NCBI GenBank assembly: GCA_907165135.1
Contig: OU015567.1
Coordinates: forward strand, 7,073,001-7,137,000
Direction of reading: 5' to 3'
Source of the DNA: Oikopleura dioica
Taxonomy: Eukaryota > Chordata > Appendicularia > Copelata > Oikopleuridae
Length of the DNA stretch: 64,000 bases
The position numbers were made by a program, and so were the translations under genes. Below are positions 47,377 through 58,016 of this stretch, in pieces; position 1 is the first letter of the stretch, and every line of letters starts with the position of its first letter. The notes under the pieces are model-generated. The model saw only the letters and a list, made by a program, of their open reading frames with translations, had not been told where the DNA came from and did no database searches.

Positions 47377-47943
47377 ATGTCGGAAAGCTGTTCAATTTGC
47401 CTGGAAGATATTCTTCTTCCCCTGACTCTTCCATGCAACCACACATTTTGCTACTTATGCATCAAAGGGGTTGCGTTATCGCCTTCTGGTCCTACTTGCT
47501 CTCTTTGTAGAGCAGTTTTCAGCAACAGTCTAATTGTTAAACCTCCAGCAATTCCGGATGCAGCGGCGGGAGACGAAAATAAACCAAGATGGTACTATGA
47601 GGGAAGAAATGGTTGGTGGGAGTACGACGAGCGCACTTGCGAGGTGGAATAGATATTTAAACCAAATGAAATCGTATTAATATTCTTTGAAAATATGGAG
47701 GGCTATCAACTAATTTTCAAGATGGTTGAAAAAGCCTTCGTGGACAGAAAAACAAAAGCGACCGTTTTCATCTCTGGCAACACGTATGAAATTGACTTTG
47801 AATCGAAGCGCCAGTATCAGCCAAATAGAGGAACAAGACGGAGAAAAGTCACTAGAGGATCGCGAGCTGAACTGGGAGACCGATTTCTGGGAATTGCGGG
47901 TGTCCCCAAGCCAGACCCTGTTATTGATCTGACGAATAGGTGA
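47377..47943 (+). CDS. RNF146: RNF146-like RING-WWE E3 ubiquitin ligase, copy 1
   Basis: Recognises poly-ADP-ribose through the WWE domain and ubiquitinates tankyrase targets such as axin (family knowledge). Exon 1, 47377-47643, holds the RING (CSICLEDILLPLTLPCNHTF, CSLCRAVF) and the first WWE half (RWYYEGRNGWWEYDERTC). Exon 2 begins at 47722 (MVEKAFVDRKTKATVFISGN, YEIDFESKRQYQPN). The end is either a stop at 47941-47943 or a splice at 47940 to a two-codon last exon; about 163 residues either way. It is much shorter than human RNF146 because the long acidic tail is missing. Only 45 bases separate it from the SRR stop, with a CTTTCAG acceptor between. Confidence 0.9.
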
Positions 47944-48191
47944 GGAATCCAGTTGCTAAAGGATTTATTCTGATTCTAGTGATTAATTGTAGAGTCAATC
48001 GACTTCGAACCGGCCGATGAATAACTAAAGTGAACGACTGTAATATTACTACGATTCATTATTTTTAAACTGATAAGACATATTTATACTGTACCTCTTT
48101 CGCTTCAACCAATTTCCTTTCAATGATTCATGGATAATTGACCTAACTCGTGGTTAATGTTTTTTCTATTAGATAAAAAAATATTCTAAAA

Positions 48192-48811
48192 ATGGACAAC
48201 GAAAACTGCCAAATGTGCAAAGAAAATCTAATCTTGCCCCTTCAGCTTCCCTGCAAGCATATGTTCTGTTTTCTATGCGCCAAGGGGCAGGGATCGAGCT
48301 GCTTCATTTGCAAAATGTCCTTTGACAAAAATCTTATCGAAAAGCCACCGTCGATGGATGCTGTTAGAGAAGGAAACAAGGATAAAATTCGATGGTACTA
48401 TGAATCGAATAATAATGGATGGTGGGAGTTTGATCCTAGAACTTCTGATGTAATTCAAAGTTTATATCAACCCGATCATTTAAATATCAGAATTCGTTAG
48501 CTAATACGAATTCCCTAGAAAATCGAAGATGCATTTCGTCAGTCACAAGCTACAGTCGATTTTCCGATCGGTCAAAGAACGTACGAGATCAATTTCGAAG
48601 CCAAACGACAGTATCAGCAAAACGATACTGGCAAGAAACGAAAAGTTACAAGAAGTTCTAGGCGAGATATCCAGAATCTAAGAGGCGTAGCAGGAGTACC
48701 CTTGCAAGATTATCGAAGAAACAATGATGACGAGTAAGAATTTTTAGATCAAGAACAATTCCATAACTTATTTTTAGCATTGAAGGTCTAAGTGACTCTG
48801 ACGAGGATTAA
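48192..48811 (+). CDS. RNF146: RNF146-like RING-WWE E3 ubiquitin ligase, copy 2
   Basis: Exons 48192-48449, 48519-48733, 48778-48811 give 168 residues. RING: CQMCKENLILPLQLPCKHMF ... CFICKM; WWE: RWYYESNNNGWWEFDPRTSD, then TYEINFEAKRQYQQ. Exon boundaries match copy 1 in position, and the last exon gives an acidic end (IEGLSDSDED). The two proteins have diverged widely outside the zinc ligands and WWE core, so the duplication is old. The 248-base gap from copy 1 is larger than the operon spacings upstream, and the gap has no clear promoter motif. Confidence 0.9.
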
Positions 48812-49261
48812 CTCTGATTGATTCTGCTGTAGAATTTTATATATAATCTCACTGCCGTGATTGGCTTTACTCCTGATTGAAACGAAAAAATACTCGCTCC
48901 TGTAAACAAAGTTCCATTGAAAAATTGCCTTCGACTTCAAAATTTCAAATTAATAAAAATGGATAAACACTCCTTGATGATCTAATCGTATTTTTGATAA
49001 AAATCTAAACCGGGCGCGGCGCTAAGTTGCAAGATAGAAAAGAATCCAGCGTTTATTGCTCTCTTTATTGCCCATTGCTGTATCGGAAGTGATCTTCCCA
49101 GGCATGATAGGAGTTTATTGCCCAAAATGCACAGCGATATTGGAGCCTTGAGGTACGAGGTCACCGTCAAGCTCCACCGACTAGTCCTGTTTTTTCGCCA
49201 TTATGTAATTTGAATGTCAATTTTCTCTTCCGGATTTTGATGAAAGCTATTTGAATTCAGA
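48812..49261. other. Spacer between RNF146 copy 2 and RABGGTB
   Basis: No supported exon. TTTGAATTCAG ends at 49260, one base before the RABGGTB ATG at 49262, a good candidate trans-splice acceptor. Confidence 0.5.
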
Positions 49262-50411
49262 ATGAAATCTCTGGAAGTCGACAAGCACGTCAACTTCTTG
49301 GTCAAAGCAGCGACTACGAGAGGCTTCGAATGGGAGATGACAGAGTATCTTAGAATGTCTGGGAGAGGCTCATAAATGTAGCACTTATTTGAAGCTTTTG
49401 ATATCATAGAAGAGTACCCAAATAGCCATGAAAAGCATCTATTGGTCCCTAACTGCTCTTGATCTTCTCGGACAACTAGATAAACTTCCTCGGGAAGAAA
49501 TGATCGCATATGTCTTCTCCTGTCTCCACGAGAACGGTGGATTCTCTCCCGCTCCAAATCACTATCCAACTATTATCTACACATTATCCGCTATCCAAGT
49601 CCTGGTGATTCTCAAAGCGCTAGATCAGCTCGGAGAAAAGAAAGAAAAAGTTATCGAGTTCGTCAAATCTCTTCAAAATACGGACGGCTCATTTATCGGC
49701 AGCCCAGATGACGACGAAGAAGAAACAGACACGCGATTCTCTTTCTGTGCTGTTGCGACATTGAAACTGCTCAATTCATTGAATGCAATTGATCTCGACA
49801 AAACAGTACAGCACATAAAGGCCTGTCAAAACTTTGACGGCGCTTTTGGAGTCCGGGTGGGGAGTGAAAGCCACGCAGGGCAAGTTTTTTGCTGTGTTGG
49901 AACACTCGCGCTCTTGGAAAAACTGGACATCGTTGATCAGGAATTGCTTGGTTGGTGGCTTGCTGATCGTCAGGTAGAGAATAAGAAATGAATGGCAACT
50001 TGGACTTATACGATTCTAGCTACCGTGTGGAGGGCTGAATGGAAGACCGATGAAAAAGGAAGATGTCTGCTACTCTTGGTGGGCACTTTCCAGTCTTGTC
50101 ATGATCAAGAAATCTGCTTGGATTGATCATAAAAAACTCGCTGAATTCATCCTCTCCGCTGCAGTAGCCCGTCCTAAAGCTGCCTCCTTTCATAACGTTT
50201 TTTTATTCAGGACGAGGAAATGGGAGGAATAGCAGACCGACCGGGAGACATTCCAGATCCATTCCACACACTCTTTGGCATCGCTGGATTGTCTTTACTG
50301 CAGTACAATAACAACTTAGAGCTTGATATTTCAAGCTCAAAGGAGAATGTAAAACTGAAACCAATTGACCCAGTACTTTGCCTGCCATCATACCTTCTTC
50401 ATGAAAAATAG
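49262..50411 (+). CDS. RABGGTB: Rab geranylgeranyltransferase beta subunit
   Basis: Catalytic zinc subunit that attaches geranylgeranyl groups to Rab GTPases. Exons 49262-49362, 49436-49973, 50020-50163, 50211-50411 give 327 residues, close to the human 331. Seen: [20 protein letters not shown] across the first splice junction, [45 protein letters not shown] (zinc Asp and Cys) and [15 protein letters not shown] (zinc His). Intron 1 (49363-49435) starts GAGAGG; GT alternatives destroy the MSGIYWSL motif. The start is chosen because the ATG follows a TTCAG by one base and the N-terminus aligns. Confidence 0.94.
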
Positions 50412-50588
50412 ATTATGCAATAAAATTGTTCATTGAATGAAAAACTTGTTATTTCAAAGCTCCAAGTCAATGGCAGAAATATAAGTACTGTTAATTCTCG
50501 GAAATGAGCAGGTGTGCAGACTTGTATGAGCCTAAAGTACGCTTATTATGCGCCTTACCATGAAATTGTCGCTTGTAAGCCGCAGCAG

Positions 50589-50897
50589 CTGCAGCGGGGT
50601 GTAGGGCGGCCACGGTACAAATTTGTACCGCCGTTACAAATTTGTACCGCCGGTACAAAAAATTTTGTACCGCCGGTACAAGCCAAAAATAAAATCCGAG
50701 AAAAACTGTGCGCTTCGCGCTAGAATTGAAGGAAACTCCGTACTGGTATAGTAAAGGTGGAATTCTGTCCAAAAATGAGCATTATTTTGGGTAAAAATCG
50801 GTTTTTATTGGCAAAAAAATTATCATTTTTTGTACCGGCGGTACAAAATTTGTACCCGCGGTACAAATTTCACTTTTGTACCGTCCCCCCTGCAGCG
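50589..50897. mobile_element. Small element with GGTACAAATTTGTACC repeats and 8-bp flanking duplication
   Basis: CTGCAGCG occurs directly on both sides (50589-50596 and 50890-50897). Inside, the left part repeats CGGTACAAATTTGTACCGCC and the right part has TTTGTACCGGCGGTACAAA. Ends are GGGTGTAGGGCGG and the complement of GGGGGACGG. An 8-bp duplication is typical of hAT transposons; there is no transposase, so a non-autonomous copy is the likely reading. Confidence 0.65.
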
Positions 50898-51718
50898 TTA
50901 GGTGCTTCAAGCGTCGGCATGATAAGATCTCCTAATAGGAATATACATCGAACATCTCCAATCCTCTAAGAGATTTGGCCTCATTTAGCATCAGATAATT
51001 CCTTCCGCATTATAGCTCAAAATTTTCGTAACCTGAAAATTTTTACAAAACAGTGATGCCGCGCATTGATCCGCTCAGTTGAAAATGAGCGACCTACATC
51101 AGGCGGCATCGAGCTCAATTAGCGTGAGGTGGTAAATTCTAGTTGCAATTTAGTTCGTCATCAATTTTTCAATTCAAGCCTAAGAATGACTATAAGCAAT
51201 TCGGTATCTTATCAATTCTTCCCCAAAAACGACACCACCGAATTTGTGGCAGCAATCATTCGCATCGAATGTCTTTCTGCTACTCGATTCTGATGCATTT
51301 AGAAGATTGAGCTTTTTCAGCCTTCATCTTCATCGATGATTTCCACGAGCGAAGCAATCCTAGCTTCTTATAAGTGAGATTGAGTCGATCTTTTTGAATG
51401 TCAAAGCCCCGAGTTTTCCGACAAAATTTTATAGATGTAATGAGTAAACCCACAAAGCATACTTTCTTTGATACTTCCTGCCGAGTTGCTTCCCCTGGCT
51501 TTCCCTACTTTCGCCTATCCCTCCCCCGCTGAGCCCTTCTTCTCGCTATATTTGTTGACCTCGATGATCCCGTGGACAGAGTCTAATCAGCCGCCAGAAT
51601 CGGAATCGTAAATTCCGCCGCTATCATTTTACCCGATCTCCCCATGTCGCATGAAGCGCGCCCCATGGTGCTCCTTACGAACGATGCGCCACCTATCAGC
51701 CTTACAGTCGTAAACCCA

Positions 51719-51724
51719 TATAAA
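51719..51724 (+). promoter_or_regulatory. TATA box of Cdx
   Basis: CCATATAAACTGTAT lies 116-121 bases before the Cdx ATG, leaving room for a start site near 51750 and a short leader. This suggests Cdx is transcribed from its own promoter rather than inside an operon. Confidence 0.55.
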
Positions 51725-51839
51725 CTGTATCCGACTGCAGTTCGACATCACCTCATTCTCAATTCCAAATCAAATCACAACAACCAAACAATCTTTTCAA
51801 CTCCAAAAGATTCAAAAAGAGAACAAAACTCGCTGAAAA

Positions 51840-52786
51840 ATGAACGCTTTCTACCCTTACAGCTACTACCAAGCCTCTTCCCTTCCAGTCGCTTGGGGAA
51901 CCAGCGAAGCTACAGCGACTGGCAATACCCTTCCTTGGGAAACATCCGCTGTCCTAGCTTCTGCTAGCCAGGCTCCTGACCAAGTTCTCAACTCCTCCGT
52001 TGGATCTGGCTCCCCAACTGGTTCTCCACCACCACCAGAGACAAACTCAACCGAAAACAATGGCATCAACCATGCTCAATTTGCTCAGGCTCAGCTTTAC
52101 CAACAAGCCTATCAAAACTGGAACTACGCTGCTCAGGGATATCAACAAGCTGCTGCTACTGGAGCTACTGCCTGGCAACAAAATCCATCTGGTAAGAATT
52201 TGACAATCATCAACCTTCAGATCGAATTCATAATCTTTCTCATTTTCTAAAATATCAATTCAGCCCCAGCTCCAAACCGAACCCGAACTCGAGACAAATA
52301 CCGAGTCGTCTACTCTAACTACCAACGAGTTGAGCTCGAGAAAGAATACAACTTCAACAAGTACATCACGATCCGTCGAAAAGTCGAACTGTCCAAAATG
52401 CTCGATCTCTCTGAACGACAAGTCAAAATCTGGTTCCAAAACAGGTAAATATCTTGAACTTATAGATCTTTCTGAAATTGTATTCCCAAAGAATTTCTCC
52501 TTATAACAAAAATTTTAGACGAGCCAAAGAACGAAAAATGGTCAACAAATCTGGCAACACTTCCACTGACTCTCAGGATCTCTCCGAAGAAGAAAAGTCC
52601 GCCCCTGAAACTCACTCTGGCGTTGAGTTCTCTGACGATCCCTCTCCCCAGCAACCAGAAGATCACATCGACCACATGATCAACATCATCGACGTCAAAG
52701 CTGAGCCACAGACTCAAGCCCCAAAGCCCGAGATCGAGACCATCATGCAATCCCTCGTCGGCTGCACTCAAAAATACCTCATGTAA
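51840..52786 (+). CDS. CDX: Caudal-type homeobox transcription factor
   Basis: ParaHox gene for posterior patterning. Exons 51840-52191, 52264-52444, 52519-52786 give 266 residues. The homeodomain (about residues 121-180) reads [40 protein letters not shown] and [20 protein letters not shown], which is diagnostic of the caudal class. The last intron splits WFQN|RRAKE. The N-terminal part starts [20 protein letters not shown] and is rich in Gln/Ala/Tyr, and the C-terminal tail is acidic ([15 protein letters not shown]). LPWE at residues 31-34 might be a weak hexapeptide remnant, but I would not rely on it. All introns are GT-AG. Confidence 0.96.
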
Positions 52787-53069
52787 ATTCATTCTTCCTG
52801 CCATAAGTCGTCTATGATTCCTTTGTATTTATGCTCATTTAACTATTACCGTTATTGCTTCTTTACTGCCAATATGAAAAATAAAATATCATGCCAAACT
52901 CGAATCTCGTTGATTTTCAAATAATTTCAAATCAATATTTCATTTTTGTGTAGTTGCAACTTTATTAAATAAATGGCAGCTAGTTTGATAAATGAAATGT
53001 TTTCGATAAATGGAGGTAAATGAACTGTTGAACTTTAAAAAACGGAGGCTAGTTGTCAGCTTAGAATGT

Positions 53070-56000
53070 TCATAAGTAGTTTCCGCCGGTGAATGGTTGA
53101 ATCACATTGTTTGCCATTGGAGTCCAAGACTTGCCACCACCTCGACTTCTCTGACCGTATGACTGCTCATTCGAGTATCCTTCGTTGTTGTTATACTCAT
53201 TCTGCTGATTTGAGTATCCATCGTTGTTGTCATACCCATTTTGCTGGTCAGAATAACCAGAGTACTTTCCAGTGCCCCCGCCATATGTGACGGTCGACTG
53301 TCCTGCATAGCCAGCATCGTTGTTGTTTGACTGATATCCAGCATGGCTATTGTAGCCCCCATCATTATCATTGCTGTGGGATTGGTAGCCGCCGTGACTA
53401 TTGTAACCGCCCTTGTTGCTATTGACTGGAGCGTGGTTGTTGGACTGATAACCGGAATGGTTGTTGTAGCCACCTCTATTTGACGATCCTCCACGTCCTC
53501 CGCGGTCAGAGTACCCCCCTCGTCCACCACGATCAGAGTAGCCACCTCTTCCGCCACGGTTGCCACCGCGATTGCCACCACGATTGCCACCACGGCCTCC
53601 GCCTCGTCCACCGCGGTCAGAATAACCACCTCGTCCGCGATTTCCACCACCTCGATTGTTGAACCCTCCTCGGCCACCACGACCGCCTCTGTTGTTGAAA
53701 CCGCCGCGGTTGTTGTATCCGCCTCTGTTATTGCCTCCATACCCACGATCATATGTAATCATCTCTTCATCCTCTTCGTCTGGATTGTTGAAAGCCTTAG
53801 AAGTGCTTCCAAAGCTCATAGGAAGATCGAAACCCGCCATTTCATTTTCTTCTTCAGCGGCTTCTTCCTGTCCAGCTTGAGCACCTCCAAAACTTGTTGG
53901 AAGATCGTAGTTCATTATGTCGTCTTGTGTGAACGGATCAGCCGTGTTTTCCGATACAGCGCCGCTATTCCCGCCAACAAGGTGCTCTTGAGAATGTTGA
54001 GCCGAGTTTCGGGCCTGAGGAGCAGCATTGTCCCAACCTGGCGCAGGTGGAGCAGCCCATAAAGCCTTAGGTTTAGGAGCAGACGCATTTTGACGTGAGT
54101 TTGTGAGTTTCGGAGCAGAATGGTATACGATAGGAGAGGTTTCCTCAATATCAGGCCCAGTCAAATCGATTTCTATGCTTGTAAAGCTATCAGCAGGGCC
54201 ATTATTGAACGGATTATACGGACTATTTTGGTTTGGCGTTGCTAGTTGCGGCTTCGAAGGTACAGGCGCTTTCGGTCCGAGCTTTTGAACTGGTTTTGGC
54301 GTGTATGGTTTGTAAGAAGGATGGGGACCAGTGGCAGAAGTAACGCTTTGTACTCTTGGTGCTTTCGCGGGTGGAGGGCCTTGTGTAGGTGTAGTTTGAG
54401 CGGGCTGGAAGTCTTGGTCGTTTGGATCATTCGGTTGTCGTTGCATTTGAACGGGTTTTTGCAGTTGCGGTTGAGATGCTTGACTTGGTTTTGAAGTCCT
54501 AAGTAAAATAAAATGTGGGAACTGGGCATTGGACTTACGGTTGCGAAGTAGGCTGCGCACTTTTCTGATTCTGCAACATCATGCATGTCGCCATGTTCGA
54601 CATAAGCATCATATTCATCGTGTTTTTGGCAGTTTTGACCTCTTCATTTTTCTTTTCCAGCTCTTCCTGCAGCGCCATTTTTTCTTTTTGAGTCTTTTCT
54701 CGTTGGAGTCGTTGTAAAACAGACTAAACGGGAGAATAAGATATTGAGTTGAAAACATCAGGCTTTACCTCTTGTTCAGGCTCTTGCGCCAAATTAAGAT
54801 TGATCTTCGTGCCCTGCTTGAACCCTTCTTGAGGAGGTGGTAGGTTCTCTTCATTTTCCAGCTGAAAAAATGAGATGAAAGGGGACTTTGAAGGGATGAG
54901 TTCACCTCTGGAGCCTCGCGGAGCCTATCCAACGAAGCTTTAATCATACTTCTTCTTTTCGGATCTTTTGTCAGTTGCATTTCCTTGATCAACGCTTGTC
55001 GTACTCGTTTGCACTCTTCTTCCTGTTCTTTTAGCCTTTCCTCACGCTTCGCCAATTCTATGTCTTCTTTCTTTCGTCTTTCTTTAATCGCTTTTCGTCG
55101 ATTGTACTCGTTAGTTTTCAGTTGTTTTCGATGATTCTGGACTTGTTTTTTCATATCTTCGGCTGTAATTGCTTCGGAGGAGATTATAGAGCCGTTCAGT
55201 TGGGCATTCTGAGTGTGGAGGATCGCCCGGTCACGCGTTTGCTAAAAATGGTTGGATCTCTCTAGCTGGAATTGCATGAAAAACCTGATCAACAAACTCA
55301 ATGTAGCAGTCACCCGAGCATAGCCTCTTGCCGTGGGTTTCGATATACAAGCCGTATTTTGCTATCAAACAGTTTTTCAAAGGTCCAGAGACCAGATCAT
55401 CTCTTGTGACGTCTGGTGCGAGACCGGAAATCTTCACGCAGCTCGATTCAATATCAGAAACGCATGCGACCTTGCCAATTTCTTGCGTCTCTTCGTCTGA
55501 GCTCTTGTTGTTTTCGGATTGGTAAATAGGCTTTATAACGTCTCCATCGAGCTTCTCCCAGATTTCACAGTCCAAATGGTTCACTATGGAATGAGTTATG
55601 AATTGGATTTGAATAGTCAGCTTGCCTTTGACAAATTTGGTTCCAAAAAGCTTCTGATCAAAAGACAAAGCGCGATCCTTGTCACCAGGGGAGTTAAACT
55701 TGACCAGAAAGCTTCCACATTCTGTTCTCTTGAACTGAGCAATCTTTATTCCCTTGAAAAATGGAACAATCTCATCGGCCGTAGCACCGTCTGGCAAGTC
55801 GAATAAACGAACGAAAAGATCATTTTCTGGCGGTGGTGTGATTTCGCGTGGCGCTTTTTCGGGATCCAGCCCGGCCGTGATTTCAGCGATGACTTTTTTC
55901 ATCTCCTCTTCGCTGCTCTCTGTAACTTTCACCTTGTACATATGCTCGCCTTCTTCAGGGGAGAGCTTTTTTCCGTCTTTTTCCAAGGCGAGCTGCATAT

Positions 56001-56195
56001 CTAATTAATTCGTAAGAAACATGTTCCTTTCAGTAATTTTCTACCTTCATCATTGTGGAGATTTACATAGACAAGTCCTTTCGGACCGCCTATGATGTGG
56101 ACTCCTCCATCAGGAATTTCGATCTTCTTGAAGAACCGGCGAACATCAACGGATGTAGCTTCCTCTGGGAAGTATTTAATGCGAACGATAGGCAT
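53070..56195 (-). CDS. RRM, coiled-coil and RGG-repeat RNA-binding protein
   Basis: Exons (minus) 56195-56045, 56000-55626, 55583-55285, 55241-54906, 54861-54769, 54723-54539, 54498-53070 give 955 residues. The first RRM (MPIVRIKYFPEEATSVDVRR, IPDGGVHIIGGPKG) closely resembles the first RRM of RBM12. A second RRM (LFVRLFDLPDGATADEIVPF) and a third, degenerate one (CVKISGLAPDVTRDDLV) follow. Next come a lysine/glutamate coiled coil (about residues 300-420), a proline/glutamine-rich disordered stretch and a long C-terminal run of RGGYNNRGG/RGGYSDRGG repeats ending in Tyr/Asn/Gln-rich sequence. Intron 2 is GC-AG; reading through it adds 15 in-frame residues. It starts 145 bases after the SNAPC4-like stop. 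Orthology is not settled. Confidence 0.85.
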
Positions 56196-56340
56196 TAAAT
56201 GTCGACTTTCGATTTCTGAACGGCGCAAAAACTAGTTCCTTGTTGAATTTTCGGCAAGTTTAAATAGTAAATGATAATAAATGTACAGAATGAAATAGAT
56301 AAAAGAGCGTCAAAAAATTAAGCACGAGTACAGGCTTCTT

Positions 56341-57955
56341 TTAAGAAAGATGATCTTCGTTTGAAATTGGTTTTTTAGACTTTTCTTTCTTCACTTCTTG
56401 AAGTCTGAAGGCTTTGAAAACCGCCATGGAAGTCACCCTAGCACCCGGCTTGCTCAGTTTTTTGGCGATTTTAATCCAGGACAACTCTTCTTCGCGCATT
56501 TCTTTGATGAGTTTGATCTCTTTGGCAGTGAGTTTCTTTTTGCGAAGATCTGGATGGAGCTTTCTGTCCCATTGAATGTACGCTTGGAAGGGATGGACTC
56601 CGTTGGCGCCGTATTGAAGGCGCTCTCGTGATGTCAAATGCGTGATGCGTTTGCTCGTCATCTTTACGTTGCACTGAAGAGCGAGGGTATTCAATTTACA
56701 GGCGATCAGCATCCAGTCGACTTCCACTTTCTTTCCGACGATATTTTCTCCCTGTTCTTTCATCGTTTCTATTTTCGATTTGAGCTTTTCTTTCGATTGC
56801 TCTCTGATCTTATCCGCTTCAGATTCGACTTCCTCTACTTCTCGATCTTCGCTTTCTTTCTTTTCAAATTTGTTCATAAGCCGTTCCCACCATCGTCTTT
56901 CGTCCGACATAAGAGATTCGTTGATTTCATTTTTCAACTTCGCCTCAACTTCTTGACGGATGAGATTCTTCAACATTTGCTCCTGACGCGGGCTCATTTC
57001 GTAGTCCATTTGGTTCATCACGAAATCCTCGCAGAACTTCATCTTCTCTAAGAACAAGTTGTCACTTGGATTGTCCGGATCATTATAGGGCGAGGCAGTT
57101 TGAATCCTATCGAAGAAATAGGGCTTTTGAAAGGACGAGAGGGTTTCTCCATTTTCTAGGCCTCTCGATCGCCGGTGAAGACGGTCGTGTTTTTCGTCGA
57201 TTTCAGCTCTTATTATCAGTTTTTGCGTTTTCAGATAGGTGATCCGGCGTTTCAAATCATTGACGAATTTCTCTAGAGGTTTTTGTAAAAGCAAATTGTG
57301 CTCCAATAAACTGTCGATTTTCTTTCTGTTGCTTTCTTCGGAGACGGGCGCGAGGTCTAGAGAATTTTTCTCAAGTCGTATTGAGAACTAGAACTTACCG
57401 ATAAGCGTGTTGCTCAGATTATTCTTTGAGGGTCGAATTTTCATTGGAGAAGTGGGAGTGAGTTCTTCATCGTCATCTTCATCTTCCGGAAGTAAAATTT
57501 CGTCCGGATTCGTTGGAAGATCAGGAGGTAGTTCGGGGTAAAAAAATTTGCCTTCTTCATTCGTCGGCATATTCTGGATGAGCTCATCAAGATCTGCCAG
57601 GTCGCCCGCGTTGCTCGTTTGGATGGAGGGCTTCGTTGTCGACTCCATGATCTCAGAGAAGATCGAATCGAAGTCGTTCGTCATTGTGCTTCTTGAATCA
57701 AAGATGGGCGGATTTCGAGGAGGGAGAGGAGCGTTCCAGACTTCAGCTGACCGCGGGTCGAAAAAGTCGAATGGCTCATCACTAGAAAGAAGATGCACTT
57801 TCTGTTTCTTCCAATGTTAACAATCCACACCTGCTCTGGCCAAACTCGACATTGATTTTCGACATTCTAGCATCAGGCCTTCTTCTTTTTGCAGGAGGAT
57901 TAACAAGGGTTTCATGGTCAGAAGCTTTCGAGGTAGAAGGTTTGTCTTTATTCAT
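56341..57955 (-). CDS. SNAPC4-like subunit of the snRNA-activating complex
   Basis: Exons 57955-57831, 57781-57399, 57356-56341 give 507 residues. N-terminal acidic region (LPEDEDDDEELTPTSP), then EESNRKKIDSLLEHNLLLQK, a motif KPYFFDRIQTASPYNDPDNP similar to the SNAP190 segment before its Myb repeats, a long coiled coil, and two Myb-like helices sets (EVDWMLIACKLNTLALQCNV; HPFQAYIQWDRKLHPDLRKK with LSWIKIAKKLSKPGARVTSM). This matches the order in SNAPC4 but with fewer Myb repeats and no long C-terminus. If right, it binds the proximal element of snRNA promoters. It starts 61 bases after the CNOT10 stop, with a GCTTTTAG acceptor between them, so the two share an operon. Confidence 0.62.
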
Positions 57956-58016
57956 CGATTTCAAGAGTCTAAAAGCAAATAAAGAGTTAGAAGACAAAGA
58001 ACCGATTCCAGGGCAG

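Larger units (their letters stand above)
50412..51839. other. Cdx upstream region with one inserted element
   Basis: 1.4 kb without coding support. It contains the element at 50589-50897, then sequence presumably holding Cdx control regions, a TATA box at 51719-51724 and about 90 bases of A-rich leader. Short frames here have no splice partners. Confidence 0.5.

Noticed and set aside
53102-53752. 216-codon minus-strand frame rich in Thr/Val/Ala
   Set aside because: Out-of-frame shadow of the RGG-repeat exon, whose repetitive codons leave other frames open.
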